This document shows, one piece after another, positions 24,037 to 31,858 of a stretch of 39,213 nt of DNA. Under the pieces are notes generated by a model. It worked only from the letters and a program-made list of their open reading frames with translations, did no database searches and was not told the DNA's origin. A program made the position numbers and the translations under genes. The DNA is taken from contig RHKY01000054.1 of assembly GCA_008363385.1 (NCBI GenBank), positions 1 through 39,213 of the forward strand. Reading direction: 5' to 3'. The stretch comes from Acidobacteriota bacterium. Lineage in GTDB: Bacteria > Acidobacteriota > Thermoanaerobaculia > UBA5066. Position 1 is the stretch's first letter, and every line of letters starts with the position of its first letter.

Positions 24037-25458
24037 TCAGGCCGTCCCCGCGGCGGGGGGCTGCGGGGCGGAGGCCATCAGGACCGAGAGGGAAGCCAGC
24101 TGCATCAGCTTCCTCTCGACGGCTGCGAGGTCGGGGTCGAGGACGGGAAGGCGCTCGTAGAGCCCGAGGAGGCCGGTCAGGGCCCGTTCGTCGGCGATCT
24201 TCCCGTCGACGAGGGCGCCGGAGCGGATCCAGCCCTCCAGGCGCTCCCTCCAGCCCCGGCGCGCCTGCGGGGTCGTCCCGCCCGGGAGGACGGGCCGCGG
24301 GACCTTCGGCTGCATCCGGACCGACTCGGGGACCTGTCCCTCGCCCAGCAGCCGGAGCGCCACCTTGCCGAGCGTCTTCTCCACCCGGAGGTCGAACGGG
24401 AGCCGGGCGGCCTGCGCGACGACCTTCGGGTCGAGGTAGGGAAGGCTGACGACCACCCCCGCGTCCGTCGCGGACCGGCACTCGGCCGGGAGCGTCACCT
24501 CGGGGAGCATCCGGAGGAGGAGCCCCTCCTGGGCCCGGCCGATCGCCTCGCCGGTCGTGTCGTCCACCGCCGCCGGGCCGAGCGCCGTCGGGTTCCCGGC
24601 GAAGACCTCGTCGGCGCCTGCCCCGCCCACCGCCACGCGGACGCCGTGGACGGCGGCCCGGCGGAAGAAGAGGAGCTTGGCGATGGGCAGGGCGTTCCAG
24701 ACGAGGTCCTCGAGCGCCCAGACGGCCTCGGGGAGGGCCTCCGGCAGGTCGGCCTCGCGGATCGCGATGACCGCGTGCCGCGCGCCGGTGGAGCGGGCCA
24801 CGGCCCGCGCCCGGCGTAGCTCGACGGAGTCGTCCGGGAGGTCCAGGACGAAGCTGAAGGCCCGGCGCGTCTCCTGCCCGGCCTCCTGCGCCAGGGCGAC
24901 GAGGAGCGACGAGTCGAGCCCGCCGGAGAGGAGGAGGGCGCTCCCCGGGAGCGCCAGCCGGGCCCTCAGCGCCTCGACGATGGCCTGCTTCAGGTCCCGG
25001 AGCGCTCCGGGGCCCGGGTCGGTCTCGGGCCGCGGGACGAAGGAGGGGAGGACGTAGCCGGGCGAGACCTCGACCTTCCCCCCGGCGTATACGAGCCGGT
25101 GTCCCGGCGGGAGCCTCCGGAAGCCGTGGAAGAGGCACTCGTCGAGGGCGAGGCCCTCCCCGAGCGCCCGGCGCGCCGCGTCCGTGTCGACGGAGACCGG
25201 GAGGCCGGCCCGGCGGGCCAGCGTCCGGACGGAGGTCGAGACGAGGAGCTGGCCCTCGGCCTCGCGGTAGTAGACCGGCCTCGACCCGAAGGGGTCCCGC
25301 TCCACCGCCACGGAGCGTTCCGCCTCGTCCCACTCGTGGTACGGCGCCTCCGGGACCCCCTCCTGCGTCCCGTCGCCCAGGACGGCCGGAGCCTCCCCGG
25401 CGGCGGCCGAGAGGAGCCAGGAGGCGGTCGGCTGCGGAGCGTCGAGCGAGGACGTCAC
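24037..25458 (-). CDS. AsnB-like amidotransferase lacking glutaminase Cys
   Basis: A 473-residue asparagine-synthetase homologue. The ATP pyrophosphatase motif is intact (ALLLSGGLDSSLLVAL, with SGGLDSS), and VAVGGAGADEVFAGNP and VVVSLPYLDPKVV are present. The N-terminus lacks Cys2, the nucleophile that releases ammonia from glutamine, and the glutaminase half is short (DPFGSRPVYYREAEGQLLVS remains). This resembles beta-lactam synthetase and lasso-peptide cyclases, which adenylate a carboxylate and use an internal or supplied amine. The substrate is unknown. GTG 25458 with TAGCAT 36 nt upstream. First gene of the GT1/PIG-L/lat run; diverges from the radical SAM gene. Confidence 0.85.
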   Translation of the reverse strand: MTSSLDAPQPTASWLLSAAAGEAPAVLGDGTQEGVPEAPYHEWDEAERSVAVERDPFGSRPVYYREAEGQLLVSTSVRTLARRAGLPVSVDTDAARRALGEGLALDECLFHGFRRLPPGHRLVYAGGKVEVSPGYVLPSFVPRPETDPGPGALRDLKQAIVEALRARLALPGSALLLSGGLDSSLLVALAQEAGQETRRAFSFVLDLPDDSVELRRARAVARSTGARHAVIAIREADLPEALPEAVWALEDLVWNALPIAKLLFFRRAAVHGVRVAVGGAGADEVFAGNPTALGPAAVDDTTGEAIGRAQEGLLLRMLPEVTLPAECRSATDAGVVVSLPYLDPKVVAQAARLPFDLRVEKTLGKVALRLLGEGQVPESVRMQPKVPRPVLPGGTTPQARRGWRERLEGWIRSGALVDGKIADERALTGLLGLYERLPVLDPDLAAVERKLMQLASLSVLMASAPQPPAAGTA

Positions 25459-25494
25459 GAGCGGTCCATCGGAGGGGTCCGGTCCGGTCCCGAG

Positions 25495-25500
25495 ATGCTA
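25495..25500 (-). promoter_or_regulatory. -10-like hexamer TAGCAT before the AsnB-like gene
   Basis: Minus-strand TAGCAT sits 36 nt before GTG 25458, in the 108-bp region shared with the divergent radical SAM promoter at 25553. Confidence 0.3.
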
Positions 25501-25552
25501 CCAGCAGCGCGACGGGAGGGCGTGTCCCGCCCCGGGAGCCGGCCCCGGTCCG

Positions 25553-25558
25553 TAAGAT
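25553..25558 (+). promoter_or_regulatory. -10-like hexamer TAAGAT, 8 nt before GTG
   Basis: TAAGATcggaccgcGTG. Spacing and hexamer match the box before the response regulator at 13853 exactly. It argues for GTG 25567 as a leaderless start. Confidence 0.4.
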
Positions 25559-25566
25559 CGGACCGC

Positions 25567-26352
25567 GTGCGCTACGAGGTCCGCGACGGGAAGGTCCTGA
25601 CCTGGTCGCTCGAGGTCCACCTCGTCGACCACTGCAACCTCTCGTGCGCGGAGTGCTGCACCCTCTCGCCCCACCTTCCGGAGCGCTTCGCCGACCCCTC
25701 CGGCCTCGCGCGCGACCTCGCGCTCGCCCGCACGGCGCTCTCGCCCGCCCTCCTGAAGCTGACGGGAGGCGAGCCTCTCCTCCACCCGCGGCTCGGCGAC
25801 TGCCTTCGGGTCGCCCGCGAGTCCGGCATCGCGCGGGAGGTCTCCCTCACGACGAACGGCCTCCTCCTGCGCCGCGCGCCGGAGGCGCTCTTCGAGCTCG
25901 TCGACCGGATCACCCTGTCGGCCTACCCCTCGGCGCCCATCTCCGACGACGCGCTCGGGTGGGTCCTCTCGCGGTGCGAGCGGGCGGGGATCGTGCTCAA
26001 CTTCAAGCACGCCTCCGCCTTCCAGCGGATGACGCCGGAACGGCCGGTCGGGGACGAGGAGCACGCCGCGCGGGTCTTCGCCTCCTGCTGGATGAAGGAC
26101 CGGTGCCACCTCCTGCGCGACGGGCGCTTCTTCCGCTGCACGCGCCCCCCGCACCTGGAGGCGCGCCTCCGGCAGCTCGGGATCGAGGTGCCGCTAGCGG
26201 ACCTGGACGGCGTGCCGCTCGAGGGAGAGGACCTCGCGGGCCGGATCCTCGACCACCTCGACTCGGGGGAGCCGCTCAGGTCGTGCCGTTCGTGCCTGGG
26301 GAACTCGGGCCCGTTCGAGCCGCACCGGCAGCTCGGAACGGTTCGGGCTTGA
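25567..26352 (+). CDS. Radical SAM protein
   Basis: A 261-residue radical SAM enzyme. The [4Fe-4S] motif CNLSCAEC (CxxxCxxC) lies at residues ~24-31, followed by KLTGGEPLLHP and VSLTTNGLLL. A Cys-rich C-terminal half (FASCWMKDRCHLL, FFRCTRPPHLE, then SCRSC) could bind a second cluster, SPASM-like, but the spacing is not the standard one. I do not know its substrate; family relatives modify peptides, amino acids or sugars. It diverges from the AsnB-like gene with 108 bp between, and its last 77 bp overlap the antisense adenylate-forming gene. Start GTG 25567 chosen because TAAGAT lies 8 nt upstream and the protein begins well there. Confidence 0.85.
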   Translation: MRYEVRDGKVLTWSLEVHLVDHCNLSCAECCTLSPHLPERFADPSGLARDLALARTALSPALLKLTGGEPLLHPRLGDCLRVARESGIAREVSLTTNGLLLRRAPEALFELVDRITLSAYPSAPISDDALGWVLSRCERAGIVLNFKHASAFQRMTPERPVGDEEHAARVFASCWMKDRCHLLRDGRFFRCTRPPHLEARLRQLGIEVPLADLDGVPLEGEDLAGRILDHLDSGEPLRSCRSCLGNSGPFEPHRQLGTVRA

Positions 26353-27661
26353 CGGGCTCCTCCCCGGCGGGGAAGGGGGCGACCCGGACCTCCGGGTCGG
26401 GGAAGCCGAGCCGGCGGAGCGCCTCGGCCACGACCCCGGCGAGGGGCGTGTCCTCGGCGCCTTCGCGCCGCGCCACCTCCAGCAGGAACGCCGACGGGGA
26501 ATCCTGCGTCAGCCGGAACGCCGAGAGGGGCAGGTGCTTGAAGACCGGCTCCAGCCTCCAGGCGTCGACCGTCTCGCCGTCCCCTCGCGTGAAGCGGCAG
26601 GCCCGGCGTCCGGCGAAGCCGGTGATCGACGGGCCGCGGAAGCCGCACGGGCAGGGCTCCGCCTCGACCTCTCCCCGGTCGCCGGGGCGGTAGCGCAGGA
26701 GCGGGACGACGCCCCGCGTCAGGCGGGTGACGACGAGCTCGCCCGAGACCGACTCGACGAGGACCTCGGGGACGAGGACGTGGAACCGGCCGAGGGCCGA
26801 GGGGCACTCCCAGGCGATCGGCCCGGTCTCGGCCGTCGAGTAGTAGTTCACGACAGGGGCCGGGACGGCGGAGGCGAGCGCCCGGCGCTGGGCGGGGGAG
26901 AAGTACTGGGCCGACGTGAGGAGGAGGCGCGGCACGGGCGGAGAGTCCTGCCCGGCGAGCCAGTGGAGGCCCGCGGGGTCCGAGAAGAGGACGTCGGGCC
27001 GGGCGCGCCGGAGCTTCGCCATTGCCCCCTCCTTCAGCGCCGAGACCCGGTGGAGGGCGCCGTCGAAGAGGAGCGGGAGCCTCACCGAGTACTCGATCCG
27101 CCCGGGCAGCGTACAGAGGAGGACCGAACGGGGCCGCGGCGGGAGCGTCACGCCGAGGCGCGCGAGCCAGAACCTCAGGGCGGCGACCTTCTTGACCGCC
27201 TCGAATCCGTCGCGCCAGGTGCCCAGCGGGGCGCCGGTCGTCCCGGAGCTGACGACGCGGACGAGGCCCCTCGCCTCCGGGCTCTCCTCGTCCCCCTCGC
27301 CGAGCGCGAGGATCTCCTCGCCCGCCGCCGCCAGCTCCTCGCGCGTCAGGAACGGGAAGTGGCGGAGGTCGTCGAGCGACCGGAGGTCCCGCGGCGAGAG
27401 GCCGGCCGACAGGAGCTTCTCCCGCCAGAAGGGCGAGAGGAAGAGCGCCTCCCGGAGCGGGCCGAGGCGGGCCTCGAGGAGGGCCCGCCGTCCGTCCTCG
27501 CCGGACTCCGCGGCGAGGAGCAGGTCCCGGACCGTCTCCTCGACCCGGGGGAGCAGGGCGCGCTGCGAGGCGGTCCGGCGCTGGATCACGACGGGCGGGG
27601 CGACGTCCGGCGCGCCGGAGGCGTCCGTCTCGCGTCCGGGGCCGTGTCCGGGTCCGGTCAC
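26276..27661 (-). CDS. PaaK-like adenylate-forming enzyme
   Basis: A 461-residue ANL-superfamily protein of the phenylacetate-CoA ligase type. Motifs: VVSSGTTGAPLG (P-loop-like Ser/Thr/Gly core), NYYSTAETGPIAWE (the tyrosine-Glu acid-recognition segment), ELVVTRL, LLRYRPGDRGEVE and GFRGPSITGFAGRR. It should activate a carboxylate as AMP ester; the CoA step and substrate are not clear. The zinc-like Cys pair PCPCG is present, as in PaaK. Start GTG 27661 overlaps the unknown gene stop (GTGA), so it belongs to the MoxR/vWA operon. The last ~20 residues are Pro/Gly/Thr-rich and lie antisense to the radical SAM 3' end. Confidence 0.82.
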   Translation of the reverse strand: MTGPGHGPGRETDASGAPDVAPPVVIQRRTASQRALLPRVEETVRDLLLAAESGEDGRRALLEARLGPLREALFLSPFWREKLLSAGLSPRDLRSLDDLRHFPFLTREELAAAGEEILALGEGDEESPEARGLVRVVSSGTTGAPLGTWRDGFEAVKKVAALRFWLARLGVTLPPRPRSVLLCTLPGRIEYSVRLPLLFDGALHRVSALKEGAMAKLRRARPDVLFSDPAGLHWLAGQDSPPVPRLLLTSAQYFSPAQRRALASAVPAPVVNYYSTAETGPIAWECPSALGRFHVLVPEVLVESVSGELVVTRLTRGVVPLLRYRPGDRGEVEAEPCPCGFRGPSITGFAGRRACRFTRGDGETVDAWRLEPVFKHLPLSAFRLTQDSPSAFLLEVARREGAEDTPLAGVVAEALRRLGFPDPEVRVAPFPAGEEPVKPEPFRAAGAARTGPSSPGTNGTT

Positions 27662-28227
27662 TCCCGTCCCATCTGGGCCGCGGCCGCCTCGGCGGCCTTC
27701 CGGAGCGCCTCGGCCCGGCGCTTCGCCTCCTGCTCGCGCGCCTTCTCGGCCTTCTTGTACTCGGCCAGCGTGTTGCCGTAGTCGAGGCCCTCGAGGCGCC
27801 TGCGCGACTCCTCGGGCGTCTCGCCGGCGACGCTCCCGACCGTCCCCGAGACGGCCGCGATCCACTTCCGGACGAACTCCTCCTGCCGGAGGGCGTTGTT
27901 GCGGACCAGCTCGGCCGTCAAGGGCTCGATCGACCGGAAGAACCGGTCGAGGACCTCCTCCGGCGACCGGTCCCCGGTCAGCGCCCGCCGCGTCTCCTTC
28001 CCGAGCGAGGTGGAGGCGAGCGCGTGCGCCAGCATCCCGGCCTGCTCGGCCATCCGGGGCAGCCCGGCCCCGGTCGACAGGCCGTCCCAGTGGGAGCCGG
28101 AGGGGGGCCTCTGACCGGCGTGGCGGAAGACGTCGTAGACGACCGCCCGCGCCAGCTCGTCCGGGTAGGGCGAGAGGAGAGGCTCGGCCTCGAGCTCCCG
28201 CATCACCTTCTTGACGTCGAACGGCAT
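27658..28227 (-). CDS. Helical protein of unknown function
   Basis: A 189-residue soluble protein. The N-terminal part (DELARAVVYDVFRHAG) and middle are helical, including LVRNNALRQEEFVRKWIAAVSG. The end is a Lys/Arg/Ala/Glu-rich helix that may coil (residues ~155-189, AEYKKAEKAREQEAKRRAEA). No signal, membrane segment or enzyme motif. Start ATG 28227; no clear Shine-Dalgarno, 54 bp after the vWA gene. Coupled to the PaaK-like gene by GTGA. The coiled tail suggests it binds a partner, possibly the ATPase or the vWA protein. Confidence 0.75.
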   Translation of the reverse strand: MPFDVKKVMRELEAEPLLSPYPDELARAVVYDVFRHAGQRPPSGSHWDGLSTGAGLPRMAEQAGMLAHALASTSLGKETRRALTGDRSPEEVLDRFFRSIEPLTAELVRNNALRQEEFVRKWIAAVSGTVGSVAGETPEESRRRLEGLDYGNTLAEYKKAEKAREQEAKRRAEALRKAAEAAAAQMGRE

Positions 28228-28281
28228 GGCTCAGTCCGCCGCGATTTCCCCGGTATGCCGCTTCGCGCCGGAGGGCACCGT

Positions 28282-29982
28282 TCAGTCCCCCAGGAGCGCG
28301 CGGGCCAGCTTCGCCGCGGTCTCGGCCAGGTGGACGACGTCCGGGACGGCCACGAGGCGGAACCTCGGGTGGGCGAGCGCGGGCGCGATCGCCGCTCGCG
28401 GCGAGCCGCGGCGGTACCAGGAGGGGTCCTCCCCCCGCTCCCACCCGGGAAGGTGGAGGAGGGCGACGACGAGGCGGGACCGCGAGGCGGCGTCCGTCAG
28501 CGGCCGCGCCCCCTTTCCGTACTCCGGGAGGCTCATGCCGAGGAGGTCCCAGTCCGAGACGACGACGTGGAGGGCGTCTCTCGTCTCCTCGGAGACCTCT
28601 TCCAGCTGCGGCAGCGGGCAGCGGTCGTTCCCGCCGGCGGCGTACTGGAGGAGGAACTCGCGGGCGGTCCGCTCGTCGCGCATCCACTCCGAGACCAGGG
28701 GCTTCCCGGCCGAGTAGACGACCCCCTTCACCCGGCCCCCCTTGCGGATCGCCGAGGCCGCGAGGATCTGCGCGGCGAGCGTCATCGCGTTGAGCGAGGT
28801 GTCCGGCCGCGGCATCGAGCCGCTCGTGTCCAGGTAGACCGCCAGCGGCGGGACCTCGCCCTCCTTCTCCACCGGGACGTCGGCCTCCATCTCGCGCTTC
28901 AGCGGCGCCGCCGCGGCGAGCGGCCCCGAGGCCAGGATCGACGCCGTCCAGTCGATGGAGCCGACCGGGTCCCCGGGCTGCCACTCCTCGAGCGTGGTCG
29001 GCAGCGACGGGTCCGGTGGAGGCAGCTCTCGCGCCTGCGGCAGCTTCACGAGGTGGCGGTCGACGAGGCCGCGGTAGTGCTCGGCGACGAGCGCCCGCCT
29101 GAAGGCGGCCGGCCCCCCTTCCCCGCCGAAGCGCCGGGAGAGGGCGTCGATCGTGGCGAGCGGGTCCTGCCCGCTCCCGCTCCCCTCCGGGAGCCAGCCG
29201 CGCCGCCTGGCCTCCTCGACGGCCTCGTCGGCCTGAGGGCTCCCGCCGAGCGCGCGCGCGTAGTCGTCGGGGGTCGGGCTCGGGACGTCGGCCCACGAGG
29301 GGAAGCCCGCGAGCGCGACGCCGGGCTCGGGGAGGTACCGGATGACGTGGCAGCAGAAGTAGGCGAACTGGAGGTGGACCTCGGGGAGCGCCCAGAACGT
29401 CTGCGCGAAGACGCGCGCCTCGGCGCGGAAGCCGGGGTAGCTCCGCTCCATCTCGGCCTCGACGTCCGGAGCGAGGAGCGCGCCCGCGCCCGGCCCCCAC
29501 AGCTCCTCGTAGGCGGCCAGGTACGCGGCGAACAGCGGCGAGACCTTCCCGCCCGAACGCGAGAGGAACCCGCGGTAGACGTCGGCGAGCTCTCTGGCCC
29601 GCGTCCGCCCGACCACCTCGTTGACGAGGAGGTCGAAGAAGAGGTTCGTCAGCGACTCGCCCCAGGCCGGGATCAGCCGCTGCTGGAGGACCTCCAGCTC
29701 GGCCGCGAGGCCGAGCGAGTGCGGGAAGGCGACGTGGTGCCCCACCTCGTGCGCCAGGACCGCCGCGAGGCTCCCCTCGGCCGAGAGGCGCGACAGGAGG
29801 TCGAAGTTGACGACGACGTGCCGCGTCGTCAGGTCGATGTAGGCGAGCGGCTCCTCGGTCTTGGCCTTCCGGGGGCCGGACGCGGCCGGCGCCCACGGCT
29901 CGGGCGGGCTCAGCGTCACGCGCGCGTCCCAGACGGCGAGGGCCTCCTCCCAGGCCGTCGCGATCGCCGCCGCGTCGATCAC
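28282..29982 (-). CDS. HExxH metallopeptidase/vWA domain protein
   Basis: A 566-residue soluble protein. Its N-terminal domain carries a zinc-protease motif HEVGH (residues 78-82, in AVLAHEVGHHVAFP). A C-terminal von Willebrand A domain starts near 378 with MIDAS residues DTSGSMP (Asp385), then SLNAMTLAAQIL and VVVSDWDLLG. The arrangement resembles the DUF2201 (putative metallopeptidase plus VWA-like) family, whose genes often sit beside MoxR-type ATPases. In such pairs the ATPase is thought to remodel a target with the vWA protein as adaptor. GTG 29982, preceded by GGAGGAGG; GTGA overlap with the unknown gene upstream. Confidence 0.85.
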   Translation of the reverse strand: MIDAAAIATAWEEALAVWDARVTLSPPEPWAPAASGPRKAKTEEPLAYIDLTTRHVVVNFDLLSRLSAEGSLAAVLAHEVGHHVAFPHSLGLAAELEVLQQRLIPAWGESLTNLFFDLLVNEVVGRTRARELADVYRGFLSRSGGKVSPLFAAYLAAYEELWGPGAGALLAPDVEAEMERSYPGFRAEARVFAQTFWALPEVHLQFAYFCCHVIRYLPEPGVALAGFPSWADVPSPTPDDYARALGGSPQADEAVEEARRRGWLPEGSGSGQDPLATIDALSRRFGGEGGPAAFRRALVAEHYRGLVDRHLVKLPQARELPPPDPSLPTTLEEWQPGDPVGSIDWTASILASGPLAAAAPLKREMEADVPVEKEGEVPPLAVYLDTSGSMPRPDTSLNAMTLAAQILAASAIRKGGRVKGVVYSAGKPLVSEWMRDERTAREFLLQYAAGGNDRCPLPQLEEVSEETRDALHVVVSDWDLLGMSLPEYGKGARPLTDAASRSRLVVALLHLPGWERGEDPSWYRRGSPRAAIAPALAHPRFRLVAVPDVVHLAETAAKLARALLGD

Positions 29983-30854
29983 GGCGCCTCCTCCGGAAGG
30001 AGGACCACGACCATCTGCGAGGTCTTCAGCGTGACCGCCGCGCGCCAGTCGTTGGCGGCCGTGGCGAACCGCTCGGAGATCCGGGGGTCGTCGATGCCCG
30101 CGCGGGCGACGAGCCCCACCGCCTGGTGAGTCGAGAGCGCGGGCGTCGCAGAGCATCCCGAGTGGCCGAGCACCACCGGCGGGTCCGACAGGCGGATCGC
30201 GCACGTCTCGGGAGGCCGCTTGCCGACGGGGCCGCGGAGGCGGTCGTGGACGCAGAGGACCGTCGGGTGGAGGAAGTGGAGGGGGCCGGGGAGGAAGCGG
30301 CGGTCCGCCTCCGACGTGTCGGCCCACCGGACCCGGAAGGGCTCCCCGAGCGGCGTCGCGGGGGGACCCGTGACCGAGGCCTCCACCTCGCCGACGCGGC
30401 GCCCGAGGTCCGAGAGCTCCCCGAGCCCGGACAGCTCGTCGCAGAAGACCCGCTCCAGCCAGCGAGGCTCCTTCAGGAGGTTCTCCCCCAGGTTGAAGAG
30501 CGCGGCGAGGGCCTCGACGGCCGGCCGGGGCTCCATCGCGGGGAGGAGGCGCGGGGCGAGGGAGGCGAGCGCCAGCGACAGGAACGAGCCCTCCGCCCAC
30601 GGGAAGCCGACCGGACGCCCGAGGACGACCGCCTCGGCAGAGAGCCGGAGGTGGCTCCCGACGAGGGCTCGAAGGGCCTTCTCGGGCCACCCGGCCGCCC
30701 GCAGGTTGCCGAGCAGGGTGGTGGAGGGTCCCTCGACGGCCTCGGCGAACAGGGCCTCGCTGAAGCGCGGCGAGGCCTTCGCGGCCGCGGCGGCCTTCCG
30801 CGCCAGCCCGGCGAGGAGCGGGTCGGGCGTCAGCGCCCCGTCTGTTTCAGCCAC
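29979..30854 (-). CDS. Protein of unknown function in MoxR/vWA operon
   Basis: A 291-residue soluble protein with mostly helical N-terminal two-thirds (LLAGLARKAAAAAKASPRF, LRALVGSHLRL and LAALFNLGENLLKEPRW). The C-terminal third is beta-rich (CAIRLSDPPVVLGHSG, then VTLKTSQMVVVLLPEE). No catalytic motif is recognised. GTG 30854 overlaps the ATPase end by 25 bp; the reading frame is the same one used by the N-terminal half of the ATPase. Its conserved place between the ATPase and the vWA gene makes it a likely third component of that complex. Confidence 0.72.
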   Translation of the reverse strand: MAETDGALTPDPLLAGLARKAAAAAKASPRFSEALFAEAVEGPSTTLLGNLRAAGWPEKALRALVGSHLRLSAEAVVLGRPVGFPWAEGSFLSLALASLAPRLLPAMEPRPAVEALAALFNLGENLLKEPRWLERVFCDELSGLGELSDLGRRVGEVEASVTGPPATPLGEPFRVRWADTSEADRRFLPGPLHFLHPTVLCVHDRLRGPVGKRPPETCAIRLSDPPVVLGHSGCSATPALSTHQAVGLVARAGIDDPRISERFATAANDWRAAVTLKTSQMVVVLLPEEAP

Positions 30855-31858
30855 GTCGCGTGGTTCTGGTAGCGGCTGAAGATCGCCTTGAGCTGGACGA
30901 GGTCCTCGTAGGCGGCCCCCGACAGCTCCTCCCGGCGCATGCGCCGCTCGATCAGCGCGGCGGTCTCGGAGATCCGCCTCTCGATCTCCTTGAGCGTCAG
31001 GCCGGCGTACTGCGTCTCGACGGCCTCCTGCAGCTGCCGCGCCATCCCGTTCACGGCCCGCCGCGGCCCCTCGTGGACCGGCCAGCGCTCCATCGCGTCG
31101 GAGAACATCCGGCGGATCCAGGCGACGCGGTCGTTCAGGAGCCCCTCGTTCGCCTTGGCGTGGAAGAAGGCGCTCCGGGTGTTCGGGACGAGCTTGTCGT
31201 GGAGGACCCAGGGTGCGAGCTGCTCGACGTCGGCCAGCTCGACCTCGGGGTTCCCGCGGAAGAAGGCCATCGCCTTGGCGTAGTGGAGGAGCGTCTGGTA
31301 CGTCCTCACCGAGACTCCCCCCTCCGTCTGCGAGCAGAGGTGGGCGCTCTTGTCGAGCGGGCAGCGCTCGTCGCAGACGGCCCCGACGCTCCTGCCCGAG
31401 AGCTTCAGCGTGTCCTTCGTCTTCAGCTCGAAGACCGGCGAGGCCATCCGGCAGAAGTCGAGCTGACCGAGGAAGAAGGCGAGGCGGTGGAGGACCTCCT
31501 CCGGCACCTTCACCGCCAGCACCTCGGCGTACGCGGCGTCGAGCTCGGCCTTCGTGAAGACGATCTCCTTCGGGACCATCTCCTCGGGCGTGACGTCGGC
31601 CTCGATCCGCGCGAGGAGCGACTCGAGGAATCCCGAGTTGAACGGGACCGCCCGGACGACGACGTCGATCCGGTCCCGCAGCGCCTCGATCACCTGGAAC
31701 GTCCCGCCGCCGGCGTCGTCGTTGGCGGTGAGGAACCAGGCCGAGCGGCCCGTGTGGACGTACTGGTCGAACATCTCGGCGTACCCCTCGGCCATCAGCG
31801 AGAGGAGCGCCGACTGGGTCTTGGTCGGGATCCGGTTGTACTCGTCGACGATCTTCAC
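30830..31858 (-). CDS. C-terminal part of the MoxR-type ATPase
   Basis: The 342-residue open part begins VKIVDEYNRIPTK at GTG 31858 and includes sensor 1 (WFLTANDDAGGG), the arginine-finger region and a C-terminal lid. A Cys-rich stretch, VCDERCPLDKSAHLC, may bind a metal. On its own it lacks the Walker A loop and could not hydrolyse ATP; with the N-terminal part in the other frame it is the ATPase described above. Confidence 0.7.
   Translation of the reverse strand: MKIVDEYNRIPTKTQSALLSLMAEGYAEMFDQYVHTGRSAWFLTANDDAGGGTFQVIEALRDRIDVVVRAVPFNSGFLESLLARIEADVTPEEMVPKEIVFTKAELDAAYAEVLAVKVPEEVLHRLAFFLGQLDFCRMASPVFELKTKDTLKLSGRSVGAVCDERCPLDKSAHLCSQTEGGVSVRTYQTLLHYAKAMAFFRGNPEVELADVEQLAPWVLHDKLVPNTRSAFFHAKANEGLLNDRVAWIRRMFSDAMERWPVHEGPRRAVNGMARQLQEAVETQYAGLTLKEIERRISETAALIERRMRREELSGAAYEDLVQLKAIFSRYQNHATWLKQTGR

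Noticed and set aside
25459-25566. Ribosomal-peptide precursor next to the AsnB-like and radical SAM genes
   Set aside because: The 108-bp divergent region has no small open frame with a leader-like sequence, and I found none elsewhere nearby. The lasso-peptide idea is unsupported here.
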